Shown: positions 1 to 7,531 of the stretch, one piece after another
Layout of the letters: every line of letters starts with the position of its first letter
Numbering within the stretch: position 1 is the stretch's first letter
Assembly: GCA_964596535.1 (NCBI GenBank)
Contig: CAZQUR010000002.1
Span: 1 to 64,000, forward strand
Direction: 5' to 3'
Length of the DNA stretch: 64,000 nucleotides
Origin: GCA-002779465 sp964596535
GTDB lineage: Bacteria; Desulfobacterota; Desulfobacteria; Desulfobacterales; UBA2156
Notes under the pieces: generated by a model
Told to the model about the DNA's origin: nothing
Seen by the model: the letters and a program-made list of their open reading frames with translations, nothing else
Database searches by the model: none
Position numbers and translations under genes: made by a program

Positions 1-2217
1 GAAGGGCTGGTGGTGGGGCTGGCCAACCATACCCTGCTGATCGCCAAAGACGGAAAAGAAATCCCCATCGCCGACAGCGGATCGCCGGTCCGGGACGAGA
101 ACGGGGAGATCATGGGCGTGGTACTGGTATTTCGGGATCAAAGCGAGGAACGCCTGGCCAAACGCCTCACCGAAACAAGGCTTTCCCTCATCGATTATGC
201 CGCCGAACATACCCTGGAAGAACTGATGACCCGGGCCCTGGACGAAGCAGAAGCGTTCGTGGACTCCCCCATCGGGTTTTATCATTTCGTGGAACCCGAC
301 CAGAAGACCCTTTCCCTCCAGCAGTGGTCCACCCGCACCCTGAATGAATTCTGCAAGGCCGACGGCAAAGGGTTGCACTACGGCATTGACGAAGCCGGGG
401 TCTGGGTGGACTGCGTGCATGAAAAAAAACCGGTCATCCACAATGACTATGCATCCCTTCCCCATAAAAAAGGCATGCCCGAAGGACACGCCCCGGTGAT
501 CCGGGAACTGGTGGTTCCCGTGATGCGGGAAGGAAAAATCACGGCCGTTTTGGGAGTGGGGAACAAGCCCGTCGACTACACGGAAAAAGACGCCCAGATC
601 GTGTCGTACCTTGCCGATGTGACCTGGGAGATCGTCAGACACAAGCAGGCCGAGGAGGCACTCAAAGAAAACGAAGCCCGGTATCACGGGTTGTTCGAGA
701 GTATACGGGATGCCATTCTCGTGGCGGATACGGATCGGACCATCATCGACTGCAACCAGGCGTTTTTGGATCTTTTTGGTTATACCAGGGATGAAGTCAT
801 CGGAAAAAAAACGAGATACGTCTATGAGAGCGGGGAGGAATTCAACCAGCTCGGCCAAGCCCTGCGGGAAAATATGGACAACCCCGGGTTCCTCTACACC
901 GTCCACTATTCCAAGAAATCCGGGGATGTTTTTCCGGGTGAAACCAATGTATTTTATCTCCGGAATCTCCAGAGTGAAACCAAGGGATTCATCGGCTTGA
1001 TTCGCGATATTTCTGAGCGCGTCCGTGTTGAAGCCGATCGGGAGCAATTGATGGATCAGCTCGTCCAGGCCCAGAAGATGGAATCGGTGGGGCGTTTGGC
1101 CGGCGGTGTGGCCCACGATTTCAACAACATGCTGGGCGTCATCCTGGGCCGGACCGAGATGATGCTCCTGGGGATGCAGCCCGGGGATCCCCATTACCAA
1201 GACTTGGAAGAGATCCAAAGGGCGGCCAAACGCTCCGCGGATCTCACCCGTCAGCTTCTGGCCTTCGCCCGGAAGCAGACCATTTCCCCCAAGGTGTTGA
1301 ACCTCAACGACACCGTGGAAGGGATGCTCAAGATGCTCCGGCGCCTCATCGGAGAGGACATCCACCTGGTATGGGAACCGGACGCGGACCTGTGGCCGGT
1401 GAAGATGGATCCGGCCCAGATCGACCAGATCCTGGCCAATCTTACCGTGAACGCCCGGGACGCCATTTCCGGGAACGGCAAAGTAACCATCGAAACGGAA
1501 AACGTCGTCCTGGATGAAGATTATTGCGCGGTGCATGCGGGGTTTCAGCCGGGCGCATACGTCATGTTGGCCGTAAGCGACGACGGGCACGGCATGGACA
1601 AGGAGACGATGGCGCATCTGTTCGAGCCCTTTTTCACCACAAAGGAAGTGGGAAAAGGCACCGGCCTGGGCCTGGCCACCATTTACGGCATCGTCAAGCA
1701 AAACGACGGATTTATCAATGTCTACAGCGAACCGGGAAAGGGGAGCACCTTCAAGATCTATATTCCCAGGCACGAAGGCGAGGCGACAGCCGACGCCACG
1801 GCGAAACCGGAAAAAATCCCCCGGGGCAAAGGGGAGACCGTCCTTTTGGTGGAAGACGATTCGGGGATCCTTTCCATGGGAAAAAAGATGCTCGAAAGAC
1901 TGGGATACACCGTCCTTGCCGCGAACTCGCCCGGAGAGGCCGTGGATCGGGCGAAAAGACACCCGGATCCCATCCATCTGTTAATCACCGACGTGGTCAT
2001 GCCCGAAACGAGCGGAAAGGTCCTGGCCGAAACGATCAAAGCCGCAAAGCCAAAGATCAAAGTGCTCTTCATGTCCGGCTACACGGCCAACGTCATCGCC
2101 TGCCACGGGGTACTGGATGAGGGCGTTGACTTCATGGAAAAACCCTTCTCTCTGGGGACACTCGCCTCGAAGGTCAGAAAAGTGCTGGATCGCGAGCCCT
2201 CCGGTTCAAAGGATTAG
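1..2217 (+). CDS. Hybrid sensor histidine kinase (PAS-GAF-PAS-HisKA-HATPase-REC), 5' truncated by window edge
   Basis: The frame is open from base 1, so the true start lies outside the window. The visible protein begins inside a PAS domain. It continues with a GAF-like domain (about residues 65-215), a second PAS domain (225-340), and a HisKA dimerisation helix with the phospho-acceptor in GGVAHDFNNMLG (near residue 370). Next come a HATPase_c domain (NARDAI, DDGHGMD, FFTTKEVGKGTGLGL) and a C-terminal receiver (LLVEDD, phospho-acceptor Asp in LLITDVVMP, Lys in FMEKPF). No membrane segment is visible in this part. A C-terminal receiver after the kinase core suggests a phosphorelay or an orphan cytoplasmic sensor. 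The signal is unknown, and no separate response regulator lies downstream. Confidence 0.93.
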   Translation, partial: EGLVVGLANHTLLIAKDGKEIPIADSGSPVRDENGEIMGVVLVFRDQSEERLAKRLTETRLSLIDYAAEHTLEELMTRALDEAEAFVDSPIGFYHFVEPDQKTLSLQQWSTRTLNEFCKADGKGLHYGIDEAGVWVDCVHEKKPVIHNDYASLPHKKGMPEGHAPVIRELVVPVMREGKITAVLGVGNKPVDYTEKDAQIVSYLADVTWEIVRHKQAEEALKENEARYHGLFESIRDAILVADTDRTIIDCNQAFLDLFGYTRDEVIGKKTRYVYESGEEFNQLGQALRENMDNPGFLYTVHYSKKSGDVFPGETNVFYLRNLQSETKGFIGLIRDISERVRVEADREQLMDQLVQAQKMESVGRLAGGVAHDFNNMLGVILGRTEMMLLGMQPGDPHYQDLEEIQRAAKRSADLTRQLLAFARKQTISPKVLNLNDTVEGMLKMLRRLIGEDIHLVWEPDADLWPVKMDPAQIDQILANLTVNARDAISGNGKVTIETENVVLDEDYCAVHAGFQPGAYVMLAVSDDGHGMDKETMAHLFEPFFTTKEVGKGTGLGLATIYGIVKQNDGFINVYSEPGKGSTFKIYIPRHEGEATADATAKPEKIPRGKGETVLLVEDDSGILSMGKKMLERLGYTVLAANSPGEAVDRAKRHPDPIHLLITDVVMPETSGKVLAETIKAAKPKIKVLFMSGYTANVIACHGVLDEGVDFMEKPFSLGTLASKVRKVLDREPSGSKD

Positions 2218-2366
2218 GGCCGCCAGGCCAGCCCCGTGTGGATCCCGAAATCAAAAGGGATGTCCCGTTCCAGGGGGCTTGCGCCTTCGAATTCGTAGCG
2301 GGTGGTGAGGGCATAGGCAAAGGCGGAGCCGATGCCTTTTGCACGTTCCGGGACCGCCGCGGTCAT
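2214..2366 (-). CDS. Possible 50-aa ORF resembling an outer-membrane protein C-terminus
   Basis: A short frame lies just after the rubrerythrin-like gene. Its ATG is 4 nt past that gene's stop, with a GGGGGAT Shine-Dalgarno-like stretch in front. Its stop overlaps the stop of the convergent kinase gene. The product ends in alternating aromatic/small residues (PFDFGIHTGLAWRP), like the last strands of a beta-barrel, but lacks a signal peptide and the rest of a barrel. It could be a genuine small protein, the remnant of an outer-membrane protein, or chance. No function can be assigned. Confidence 0.3.
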   Translation of the reverse strand: MTAAVPERAKGIGSAFAYALTTRYEFEGASPLERDIPFDFGIHTGLAWRP

Positions 2367-2370
2367 GGGC

Positions 2371-2835
2371 TTATCCCCCGTCGGTCTGGGGAAACGCGGC
2401 GTTGGAATAAAGGTATTCCATCTTTTCTTTGTGTTTGAGCTCTTCATTGGCCATCCGCAGCAGCATCTCCTTGGCCGTGCCGTCGGGATGCAGATCGGCG
2501 AGTTCGGTGTAAAAAAAGTAGGATCTGTTTTCCCGGTGGGCGGCCAAAAGAAAGACGTCTTCCCGTTTCAGGGAATCGGAGACCTCGGGTTCTTCCTGGT
2601 GTTCGGCGATGCGGTAGTACGTCACCTCGGAAAGGCGCAAGGCATCCGTGGCGATGCGGCCCGTGCGGTAGTCCACGAGGAAGGCCTTGTGCTTTTTTTC
2701 TTCTTCGGCCACGTACCGCAACGTCTCCCGGGAGGCATCGTCGGCCACCTGGTCCGCCAGTTTGGAATAAAAACGGAAGGCGTCTTCTTCTTTTTGGATG
2801 GCGATATCAATCAATGCTTCCAGCTTCGAATCCAT
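2371..2835 (-). CDS. Rubrerythrin/ferritin-like diiron protein
   Basis: This 154-aa, all-helical protein has the paired E...EExxH pattern of erythrin-type four-helix bundles: KEEDAFRFYSKLAD with AEEEKKHKAFL in the first half, and HRENRSYFFYTELAD with MANEELKHKEKMEYL in the second. Members of the family bind a diiron site and act in peroxide/oxygen detoxification in anaerobes. No C-terminal rubredoxin domain (CxxC pairs) is present, so this is a short erythrin. I chose the ATG at 2835 because GGAGG sits 5-9 nt upstream; the longer open frame upstream has no SD and low-complexity sequence. It lies downstream of and codirectional with the MEMO-family gene. Confidence 0.8.
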   Translation of the reverse strand: MDSKLEALIDIAIQKEEDAFRFYSKLADQVADDASRETLRYVAEEEKKHKAFLVDYRTGRIATDALRLSEVTYYRIAEHQEEPEVSDSLKREDVFLLAAHRENRSYFFYTELADLHPDGTAKEMLLRMANEELKHKEKMEYLYSNAAFPQTDGG

Positions 2836-2944
2836 GTTTTCCTCCAGTGTTCCATCAAGATTGCTTCCCCCGCCTCCCGCTTGCGGGGATTTACGGTGTT
2901 TTCTTTTTGACGGTGTCTCCCGGGTTTCACGGGGATGCCGCAGT

Positions 2945-3808
2945 TTACGGGGTCCTGGAATAGACGATTCCGGTGTATCCCACAAAGCTTTCGCCCGGAT
3001 TCTTGTCATAACTGGTGGCATAGGCGAGGCAATGGGCCTGATCGGCTCCCAATGCCTTGGCCGCCGCAAGGGCGGTGGCCGCCGCACCGGCGCAACAGGC
3101 ATTCTGCCGGGACTGTGCCACCGACAAAACCTCATGAGGATTCATCCCCGTCAGCGCATCGATGATAGCGGCGTCATTTTCCGTTTTGACCCAGTCCAGG
3201 GCATTGGATCCGATTCCTTTCGAAGTGAAACCGTAGTTAGAGCCGTAATGGGTCAGATCGGTGGACCCTAAAATCCGTATGCGTTTACCGGCGCGGTTTG
3301 CCAGATCCGCCAGGGCCTTCCCCACGGCCAGGGCGTCCGGATGCGGGGGAACGCCCACGGGAAGGAGTTGAACGTCCTTGAAAAAATATTTAACGAAGGG
3401 AAGCTGGAGTTCGATGGTGTTGTCCGGGGTGAAACGGTCCGATGTTTCCACCTTGAAATCAAAGTCGCGTGCGATTCCTTCGGCCAGTTCCGAATCGATG
3501 GGGATGGGGCCGAAAGGGGTTTCCCAGGCGCCGGACAGCATCAGGTAACCGGGGGATGCGGCGTGCAGGTGCATTCCGAAGAGCACCACCGTGTCCGCCG
3601 GCCCGGCACGGGCCAGGGCATGGATCACGTTGCAGGCGATGGCTCCGGAAAAAAACCATCCGGCATGGGGCACGATCCCCCCCACGGCGTTTTCCGGCGC
3701 TTCCCCGGTGACGGAAGGATCCTTCAGGAATTCCCGGATCGCCTTTTCGCATTCCCCGGGCCGCGCGGGGTACCAGGATCCGGCAAAGACGGCGCGTCTG
3801 ATTTCCAT
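2945..3808 (-). CDS. amrB: AmmeMemoRadiSam system protein B (MEMO1 family)
   Basis: This 287-aa protein starts with the family signature RRAVFAGSWYPARPGECEKA. It has the other conserved blocks: a His in IVPHAGWFFSG, LFGMHLHAASPG, and GSTDLTHYGSNYGF near residue 190. The fold is related to LigB-type non-heme iron dioxygenases. In prokaryotes it usually travels with an AMMECR1-domain protein and a radical SAM protein, neither of which is in this window. The biochemical role of the bacterial protein is unsettled. The start at 3808 is supported by AAGGAGGG 4 nt upstream. The rubrerythrin-like gene follows about 110 nt downstream. Confidence 0.88.
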   Translation of the reverse strand: MEIRRAVFAGSWYPARPGECEKAIREFLKDPSVTGEAPENAVGGIVPHAGWFFSGAIACNVIHALARAGPADTVVLFGMHLHAASPGYLMLSGAWETPFGPIPIDSELAEGIARDFDFKVETSDRFTPDNTIELQLPFVKYFFKDVQLLPVGVPPHPDALAVGKALADLANRAGKRIRILGSTDLTHYGSNYGFTSKGIGSNALDWVKTENDAAIIDALTGMNPHEVLSVAQSRQNACCAGAAATALAAAKALGADQAHCLAYATSYDKNPGESFVGYTGIVYSRTP

Positions 3809-3884
3809 GACACCCTCCTTTTTTGCCGCCGATGATACCGCTTCCGGTGGAAAAACTCAACGAAAAACCGGCCGTTTCCATCTA

Positions 3885-3913
3885 TTGACAGTGCGCGCGG
3901 GGGTTATTATTTT
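3885..3913 (+). promoter_or_regulatory. Candidate sigma-70 promoter for the thioesterase gene
   Basis: A perfect TTGACA -35 box (3885-3890) is followed by a 17-bp spacer and TATTTT (3908-3913, 4 of 6 matches to the -10 consensus). It lies about 75 nt before the thioesterase start, in the divergent gap with the MEMO-family gene. Confidence 0.5.
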
Positions 3914-3989
3914 TGTTGAGTTTTAAGAAGTTGGATACGATTTCAACAAAGAGGGTAAATCCTGAAATTTCCGGAAAGGACGTTTTCGG

Positions 3990-4469
3990 ATGACACACGC
4001 CGGGGAAACATTCAACACGGCAGAAGGCGGGGTATTCCTCCTGGACTTGCACGTACGCTTCAGGGACCTGGATGCCATGGGCCATGTCAACAACGCGGTC
4101 TTTTTCACCTATTTCGAGGAAGGACGAAAGGCCTTCTTCCAGAAACATTTCAGCACGAAAGACGGGCTGGCGTTTCCCTTCATCCTTGCCCATGCCGAAT
4201 GTGATTACCAAAGGCCCATCACCTTGAACGACGCCGTAAGGCTGGTCATGCAGGTGGGGGAAATCGGGAACAAGCGCTTCGATTTTCTCTATCGCATCGT
4301 GGATCAAGAGGATGCCGGCGCGGCTTACGCGTCAGGGCGTTCGGTTCAGGTGTCTTACGATTATAAACAACAACGATCCACGCCGATTCCGGAGGACGTG
4401 CGCCGCCGGCTGGCGCCCTACCAGGGCACGTCGATGGAAGCGGCGCTTCGTGCCGCGCCAAACGCGTGA
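3990..4469 (+). CDS. Acyl-CoA thioesterase, 4-hydroxybenzoyl-CoA thioesterase/YbgC type hotdog fold
   Basis: This 159-aa protein is the usual size for a single hotdog domain. The N-terminal signature VRFRDLDAMGHVNNAVFFTYFEE contains the DxDxxGHVNN-Y pattern, in which the first Asp region is catalytic in 4HBT-type thioesterases. Later FDFLYRIVDQE and ASGRSVQVSYDY match the paired strands that carry the substrate pocket. It is probably cytoplasmic and hydrolyses an acyl-CoA; the acyl chain cannot be inferred. The start has only a weak GGAAAGG further upstream. A small FmdB-type gene follows 33 nt downstream and is probably co-transcribed. Confidence 0.85.
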   Translation: MTHAGETFNTAEGGVFLLDLHVRFRDLDAMGHVNNAVFFTYFEEGRKAFFQKHFSTKDGLAFPFILAHAECDYQRPITLNDAVRLVMQVGEIGNKRFDFLYRIVDQEDAGAAYASGRSVQVSYDYKQQRSTPIPEDVRRRLAPYQGTSMEAALRAAPNA

Positions 4470-4502
4470 AACAAGGAAATGGTATATGATAAGGAGACCC
4501 AA

Positions 4503-4697
4503 ATGCCGATCTATGAATTTGAATGCAAAGACTGTGATCATTGTTTTGAAAGGCTCGTTTTTGTGGACGACGACCCACCGGTCAAATGTCCCCGGTGCGA
4601 CAGCGCCCAGGTGAAAAAACTGGTCAGCTGCGCCAGCTTCATCGGCGCGTCCGGGTTGGCCGGATGCGCGCCGGGGTCCGGGAAGGGTTTTTCATGA
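4503..4697 (+). CDS. FmdB/CxxC_CxxC_SSSS family zinc ribbon protein
   Basis: This 64-aa protein starts MPIYEFECKDCDHCFE, the classic opening of FmdB-type regulatory zinc ribbons, and carries two CxxC pairs (CKDC; CPRC) that would bind one zinc. The tail is Gly/Ala/Ser rich, as usual for the family. I chose the ATG at 4503 over an upstream frame extension because AAGGAGAC precedes it at good spacing and the family begins MPIYE/MPLYE. The function is poorly defined; family members were linked to formamidase/amidase regulation. Confidence 0.85.
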   Translation: MPIYEFECKDCDHCFERLVFVDDDPPVKCPRCDSAQVKKLVSCASFIGASGLAGCAPGSGKGFS

Positions 4698-4900
4698 GGG
4701 GCCTGAATGCCATGCGGCGGTCGCCGCATTAAAAAGTTCTTTGAAAACGGGCAGTTTTTATATCCGGCCAGGGGAGCGCCTTTTCTTTTCCGAAATCATG
4801 GTTATCATATCGGGGTAGTCGGGGATTGGGTTTCTTTCTGCCGTTTGACAGCGGTAAGAAGCCGGTCCAACATTTTTGATTCACCAACAGGAGGCCGCCC

Positions 4901-5728
4901 ATGTGGGAATACACCGATAAAGTCAAAGACCATTTTTTAAACCCGCGCAATGTGGGGGTCATTGAAGATGCCGACGGGATCGGCGAAGTCGGGTCCCTGG
5001 CGTGCGGAGACGCCCTCAAGCTTACTTTTAAGCTGGATGAAACGCAGCGGATCAAAGACGCCAAGTTCCAGACCTTCGGGTGTGCCAGCGCCATCGCGTC
5101 GTCTTCCGCCCTGACCGAGATGATCAAGGGGCTGACCCTCGACGAGGCGGCAAAGGTGTCCAACGAAGACATCGCCCGATACCTGGGGGGGTTGCCCAAG
5201 GAGAAGATGCACTGCTCGGTGATGGGGCGGGATGCCCTTGAAAAGGCCATCGCCTATTACCGCGGAGAGGCCGAAAAGCAACCGGAAGGCCGCATCGTCT
5301 GCGAATGTTTCGGGGTGACGGATATGGAGATCGAACGGGCGGTCCGGGAGAACAACCTCCAGACCATTGAGGATGTCACCGACTATGTGAAGGCCGGGGG
5401 CGGATGCGGGAATTGTCATGACGCCATCCAGGAGATCATCGATGCGGTTCGGGGAAAGGGCCCCGTTCCGAAGGAAAAACCCCTCCGGCTCACCAATATC
5501 CAGAAGATCAAACTCATCGAAGAGACCCTGGACCGTGAAATCAAACCCGCTTTGAAGAAAGACGGGGGCGACATCGAATTGGTGGATGTGGACGGAGACC
5601 GGGTCTTCGTGAAGCTTCGCGGCACCTGCGCCACCTGTGCGGCGTCCCAGGTCACCCTCAAGGGATATGTGGAGTCCAAATTGCAGGAACTGGTGTTGCC
5701 CCGGTTGGTGGTGGAGGAGGTGCAGTGA
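4901..5728 (+). CDS. nifU: NifU-type Fe-S cluster scaffold protein
   Basis: This 275-aa protein has the full three-part NifU architecture. The N-terminal IscU-like scaffold has its three Cys in LACGDALKL, FGCASAIA and KMHCSVMG. The central BFD-like [2Fe-2S] ferredoxin domain has VCECFG and GGGCGNCHDAI. The C-terminal NifU domain carries the CxxC in RGTCATCAASQ. It would assemble Fe-S clusters from sulfur supplied by the cysteine desulfurase encoded next, whose ATG overlaps the nifU stop by one base. GGAGG sits upstream of the start. There are no nitrogenase genes in the window, so a housekeeping role (loading Apr/Qmo and other Fe-S enzymes) is more likely than a nitrogen-fixation role. Confidence 0.95.
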   Translation: MWEYTDKVKDHFLNPRNVGVIEDADGIGEVGSLACGDALKLTFKLDETQRIKDAKFQTFGCASAIASSSALTEMIKGLTLDEAAKVSNEDIARYLGGLPKEKMHCSVMGRDALEKAIAYYRGEAEKQPEGRIVCECFGVTDMEIERAVRENNLQTIEDVTDYVKAGGGCGNCHDAIQEIIDAVRGKGPVPKEKPLRLTNIQKIKLIEETLDREIKPALKKDGGDIELVDVDGDRVFVKLRGTCATCAASQVTLKGYVESKLQELVLPRLVVEEVQ

Positions 5729-6885
5729 TGGATGTGGTCTATGTGGACAACAATGCCACCACCCGGGTGGCGCCTGAAGTCATCGAAACGATGCTCCCCT
5801 ATTTCGGCCAATGGTATGGAAACCCTTCCAGCATGCACACCTTCGGGGGCACCGTGGGCCGGAAATTACAGGAGGCCCGTGAAAAAACAGCGGCTTTCAT
5901 CGGGGCCCGAGCCGAAGAGATCATTTTCACCGGCTGCGGCACGGAAAGCGACAGTACGGCCATCCATGCCGCCATTGCATCTCACCCGGAGAAAAAACAC
6001 ATTGTCACCAGCCGGGTGGAGCATCCCGCCGTAAAGAATTTGTTCGAGCATCTTTCCAAGAAAGGATATCGGACCACCTTCATCCCGGTGGACCGGCAGG
6101 GCCGCCTCGATATGGAGGCCCTGGAAAAAAGCCTCACCGAGGATACGGCCGTTGTCAGCCTCATGTGGGCCAACAATGAGACGGGCGTATTGTTTCCCAT
6201 TGAGACCATCGCGCCCATGGTCCGGGACCGCGGGATTGTTTTCCATACCGATGCGGTCCAGGCGGTGGGAAAGATTCCCATGGACGTAAAAGCCGCCGGG
6301 GTGGACATGCTCTCCTTGTCCGGCCATAAGATCCATGCGCCCAAGGGTGTGGGTGCCCTGTATGTCCGAAAGGGCGTCAAGTACGCCCCCTTTCTCATCG
6401 GGGGGCACCAGGAACGCGGCCGCCGGGGGGGGACCGAGAATGTGGCCGCCATCATCGGAATGGGAAGGGCCTGTGAATTGGCGGCGGATCATGTAAAGAG
6501 GCAATCCGAACGCGTGCGGGCGCTCCGGGACAAGCTGGAAAAAGGCCTGCTGGATGCCGTGCCCAAGTCCATGGTCAACGGGGACCGGGAAAACCGGCTG
6601 CCCAATACCACCAGCATCAGCTTCGAATACGTGGAAGGGGAGTCCATCCTCCTGATGATGGACCGATTGGGGATCTGCGCCTCTTCGGGTTCCGCGTGCA
6701 CCTCCGGGTCCCTGGAACCTTCCCACGTCCTCAGGGCCATGGGGGTTCCCTTTACGGCAGCCCACGGCTCCATCCGTTTCAGCCTGAGCATCTATAACAC
6801 GGAGCAGGAGATCGATTTCATCATCGAAAAGCTCCCCCCCATCATCGCCAAACTCAGGGAAATGTCGCCCTTTTGGAAACCCTGA
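5728..6885 (+). CDS. nifS: Cysteine desulfurase, NifS/IscS class V aminotransferase
   Basis: This PLP enzyme converts cysteine to alanine and delivers persulfide sulfur to NifU. Visible features are the N-terminal VYVDNNATTRVAPEV, the PLP-binding Lys in LSGHKIHAPKG, and the mobile active-site Cys loop SSGSACTSG typical of group I desulfurases. Its 385 residues match the family. The ATG at 5728 shares its A with the nifU TGA, so translation is probably coupled, with the GGAGG at the end of nifU acting as the ribosome site. The NifU-NifS pair forms a minimal NIF-type assembly system. Confidence 0.95.
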   Translation: MDVVYVDNNATTRVAPEVIETMLPYFGQWYGNPSSMHTFGGTVGRKLQEAREKTAAFIGARAEEIIFTGCGTESDSTAIHAAIASHPEKKHIVTSRVEHPAVKNLFEHLSKKGYRTTFIPVDRQGRLDMEALEKSLTEDTAVVSLMWANNETGVLFPIETIAPMVRDRGIVFHTDAVQAVGKIPMDVKAAGVDMLSLSGHKIHAPKGVGALYVRKGVKYAPFLIGGHQERGRRGGTENVAAIIGMGRACELAADHVKRQSERVRALRDKLEKGLLDAVPKSMVNGDRENRLPNTTSISFEYVEGESILLMMDRLGICASSGSACTSGSLEPSHVLRAMGVPFTAAHGSIRFSLSIYNTEQEIDFIIEKLPPIIAKLREMSPFWKP

Positions 6886-6963
6886 TTTAAAATGCGTCCT
6901 TGACATCCGGCGCGAATTGTCCTATGGGTGCCCGAAACATATACGGGTGCTTTTTTCTGGATG

Positions 6964-7518
6964 ATGGATCGCCGGGAGTTCTTAAAATTCGGGTGTAAAT
7001 GGGCCACGCTGGCGGCAACGGCGTGCGTGGCGCCGACCTCCCTTTTGGCCGCCGTAAAGCGATCCAGCACACCGCGTCGTCTTTCCCTTTATAATACGCA
7101 CACCGGTGAATCCCTCGGTGTCACCTACGCTGCCGAAGGGATCTACATTCCAGAGGCGCTGGAAGCCATTGACCAGATCTTCCGGGACCACCGCACCGGA
7201 GATGTCAAGCCCATCGACCCCCAACTCCTGGATTTGCTTTTTGCCATTTCCAAAAAAATGGGCCTTACGGTTCGGCATCCCTTCCATATCGTATCCGGGT
7301 ACCGCTCCCCGGAAACGAATGCCTTGTTGCGGAAACGAAGCCGGCGGGTGGCGAAAAACAGCTACCATGTCAAGGGACAGGCCGTGGATTTCCGGGTCCC
7401 GCACCGCCGCCTTTCACTTTTGCGCAGGACGGCGATAAGCTTGCGCAGCGGAGGGGTCGGCTATTATCCCCGGTCCCATTTCCTTCACGTGGATGTGGGG
7501 GAATTCCGGTACTGGTAA
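6964..7518 (+). CDS. MepK-like murein DD-endopeptidase (DUF882/peptidase M15A), Tat-like signal
   Basis: This protein of about 184 aa has an export signal: MDRREFLKFGCKWATLAATA, where DRREFLKFG resembles a Tat twin-arginine motif followed by a hydrophobic stretch. The catalytic domain has SGYRSPETNALLR, then HVKGQAVDFR and HFLHVDVG. These supply the His/Asp/His zinc ligands of the LAS/M15 peptidases. Family members cleave peptide cross-links of peptidoglycan. I set the start at 6964; the frame extends to 6928, but that addition lacks an SD. It converges at 13-nt distance on a gene for an L,D-transpeptidase, so opposing cell-wall cross-link enzymes sit back to back. Confidence 0.82.
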   Translation: MDRREFLKFGCKWATLAATACVAPTSLLAAVKRSSTPRRLSLYNTHTGESLGVTYAAEGIYIPEALEAIDQIFRDHRTGDVKPIDPQLLDLLFAISKKMGLTVRHPFHIVSGYRSPETNALLRKRSRRVAKNSYHVKGQAVDFRVPHRRLSLLRRTAISLRSGGVGYYPRSHFLHVDVGEFRYW

Positions 7519-7531
7519 CAAACATCCGCCT

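Noticed and set aside
2371..3135. Long upstream extension of the rubrerythrin-like gene
   Set aside because: The extra 100 codons are Pro/Arg rich, overlap the MEMO gene antisense-like frame and lack an SD; a strong GGAGG supports the internal ATG at 2835.
4901..6885. nifUS as evidence of a nitrogen-fixation island
   Set aside because: No nitrogenase or nif regulatory genes are present; NIF-type pairs serve general Fe-S assembly in many anaerobes.
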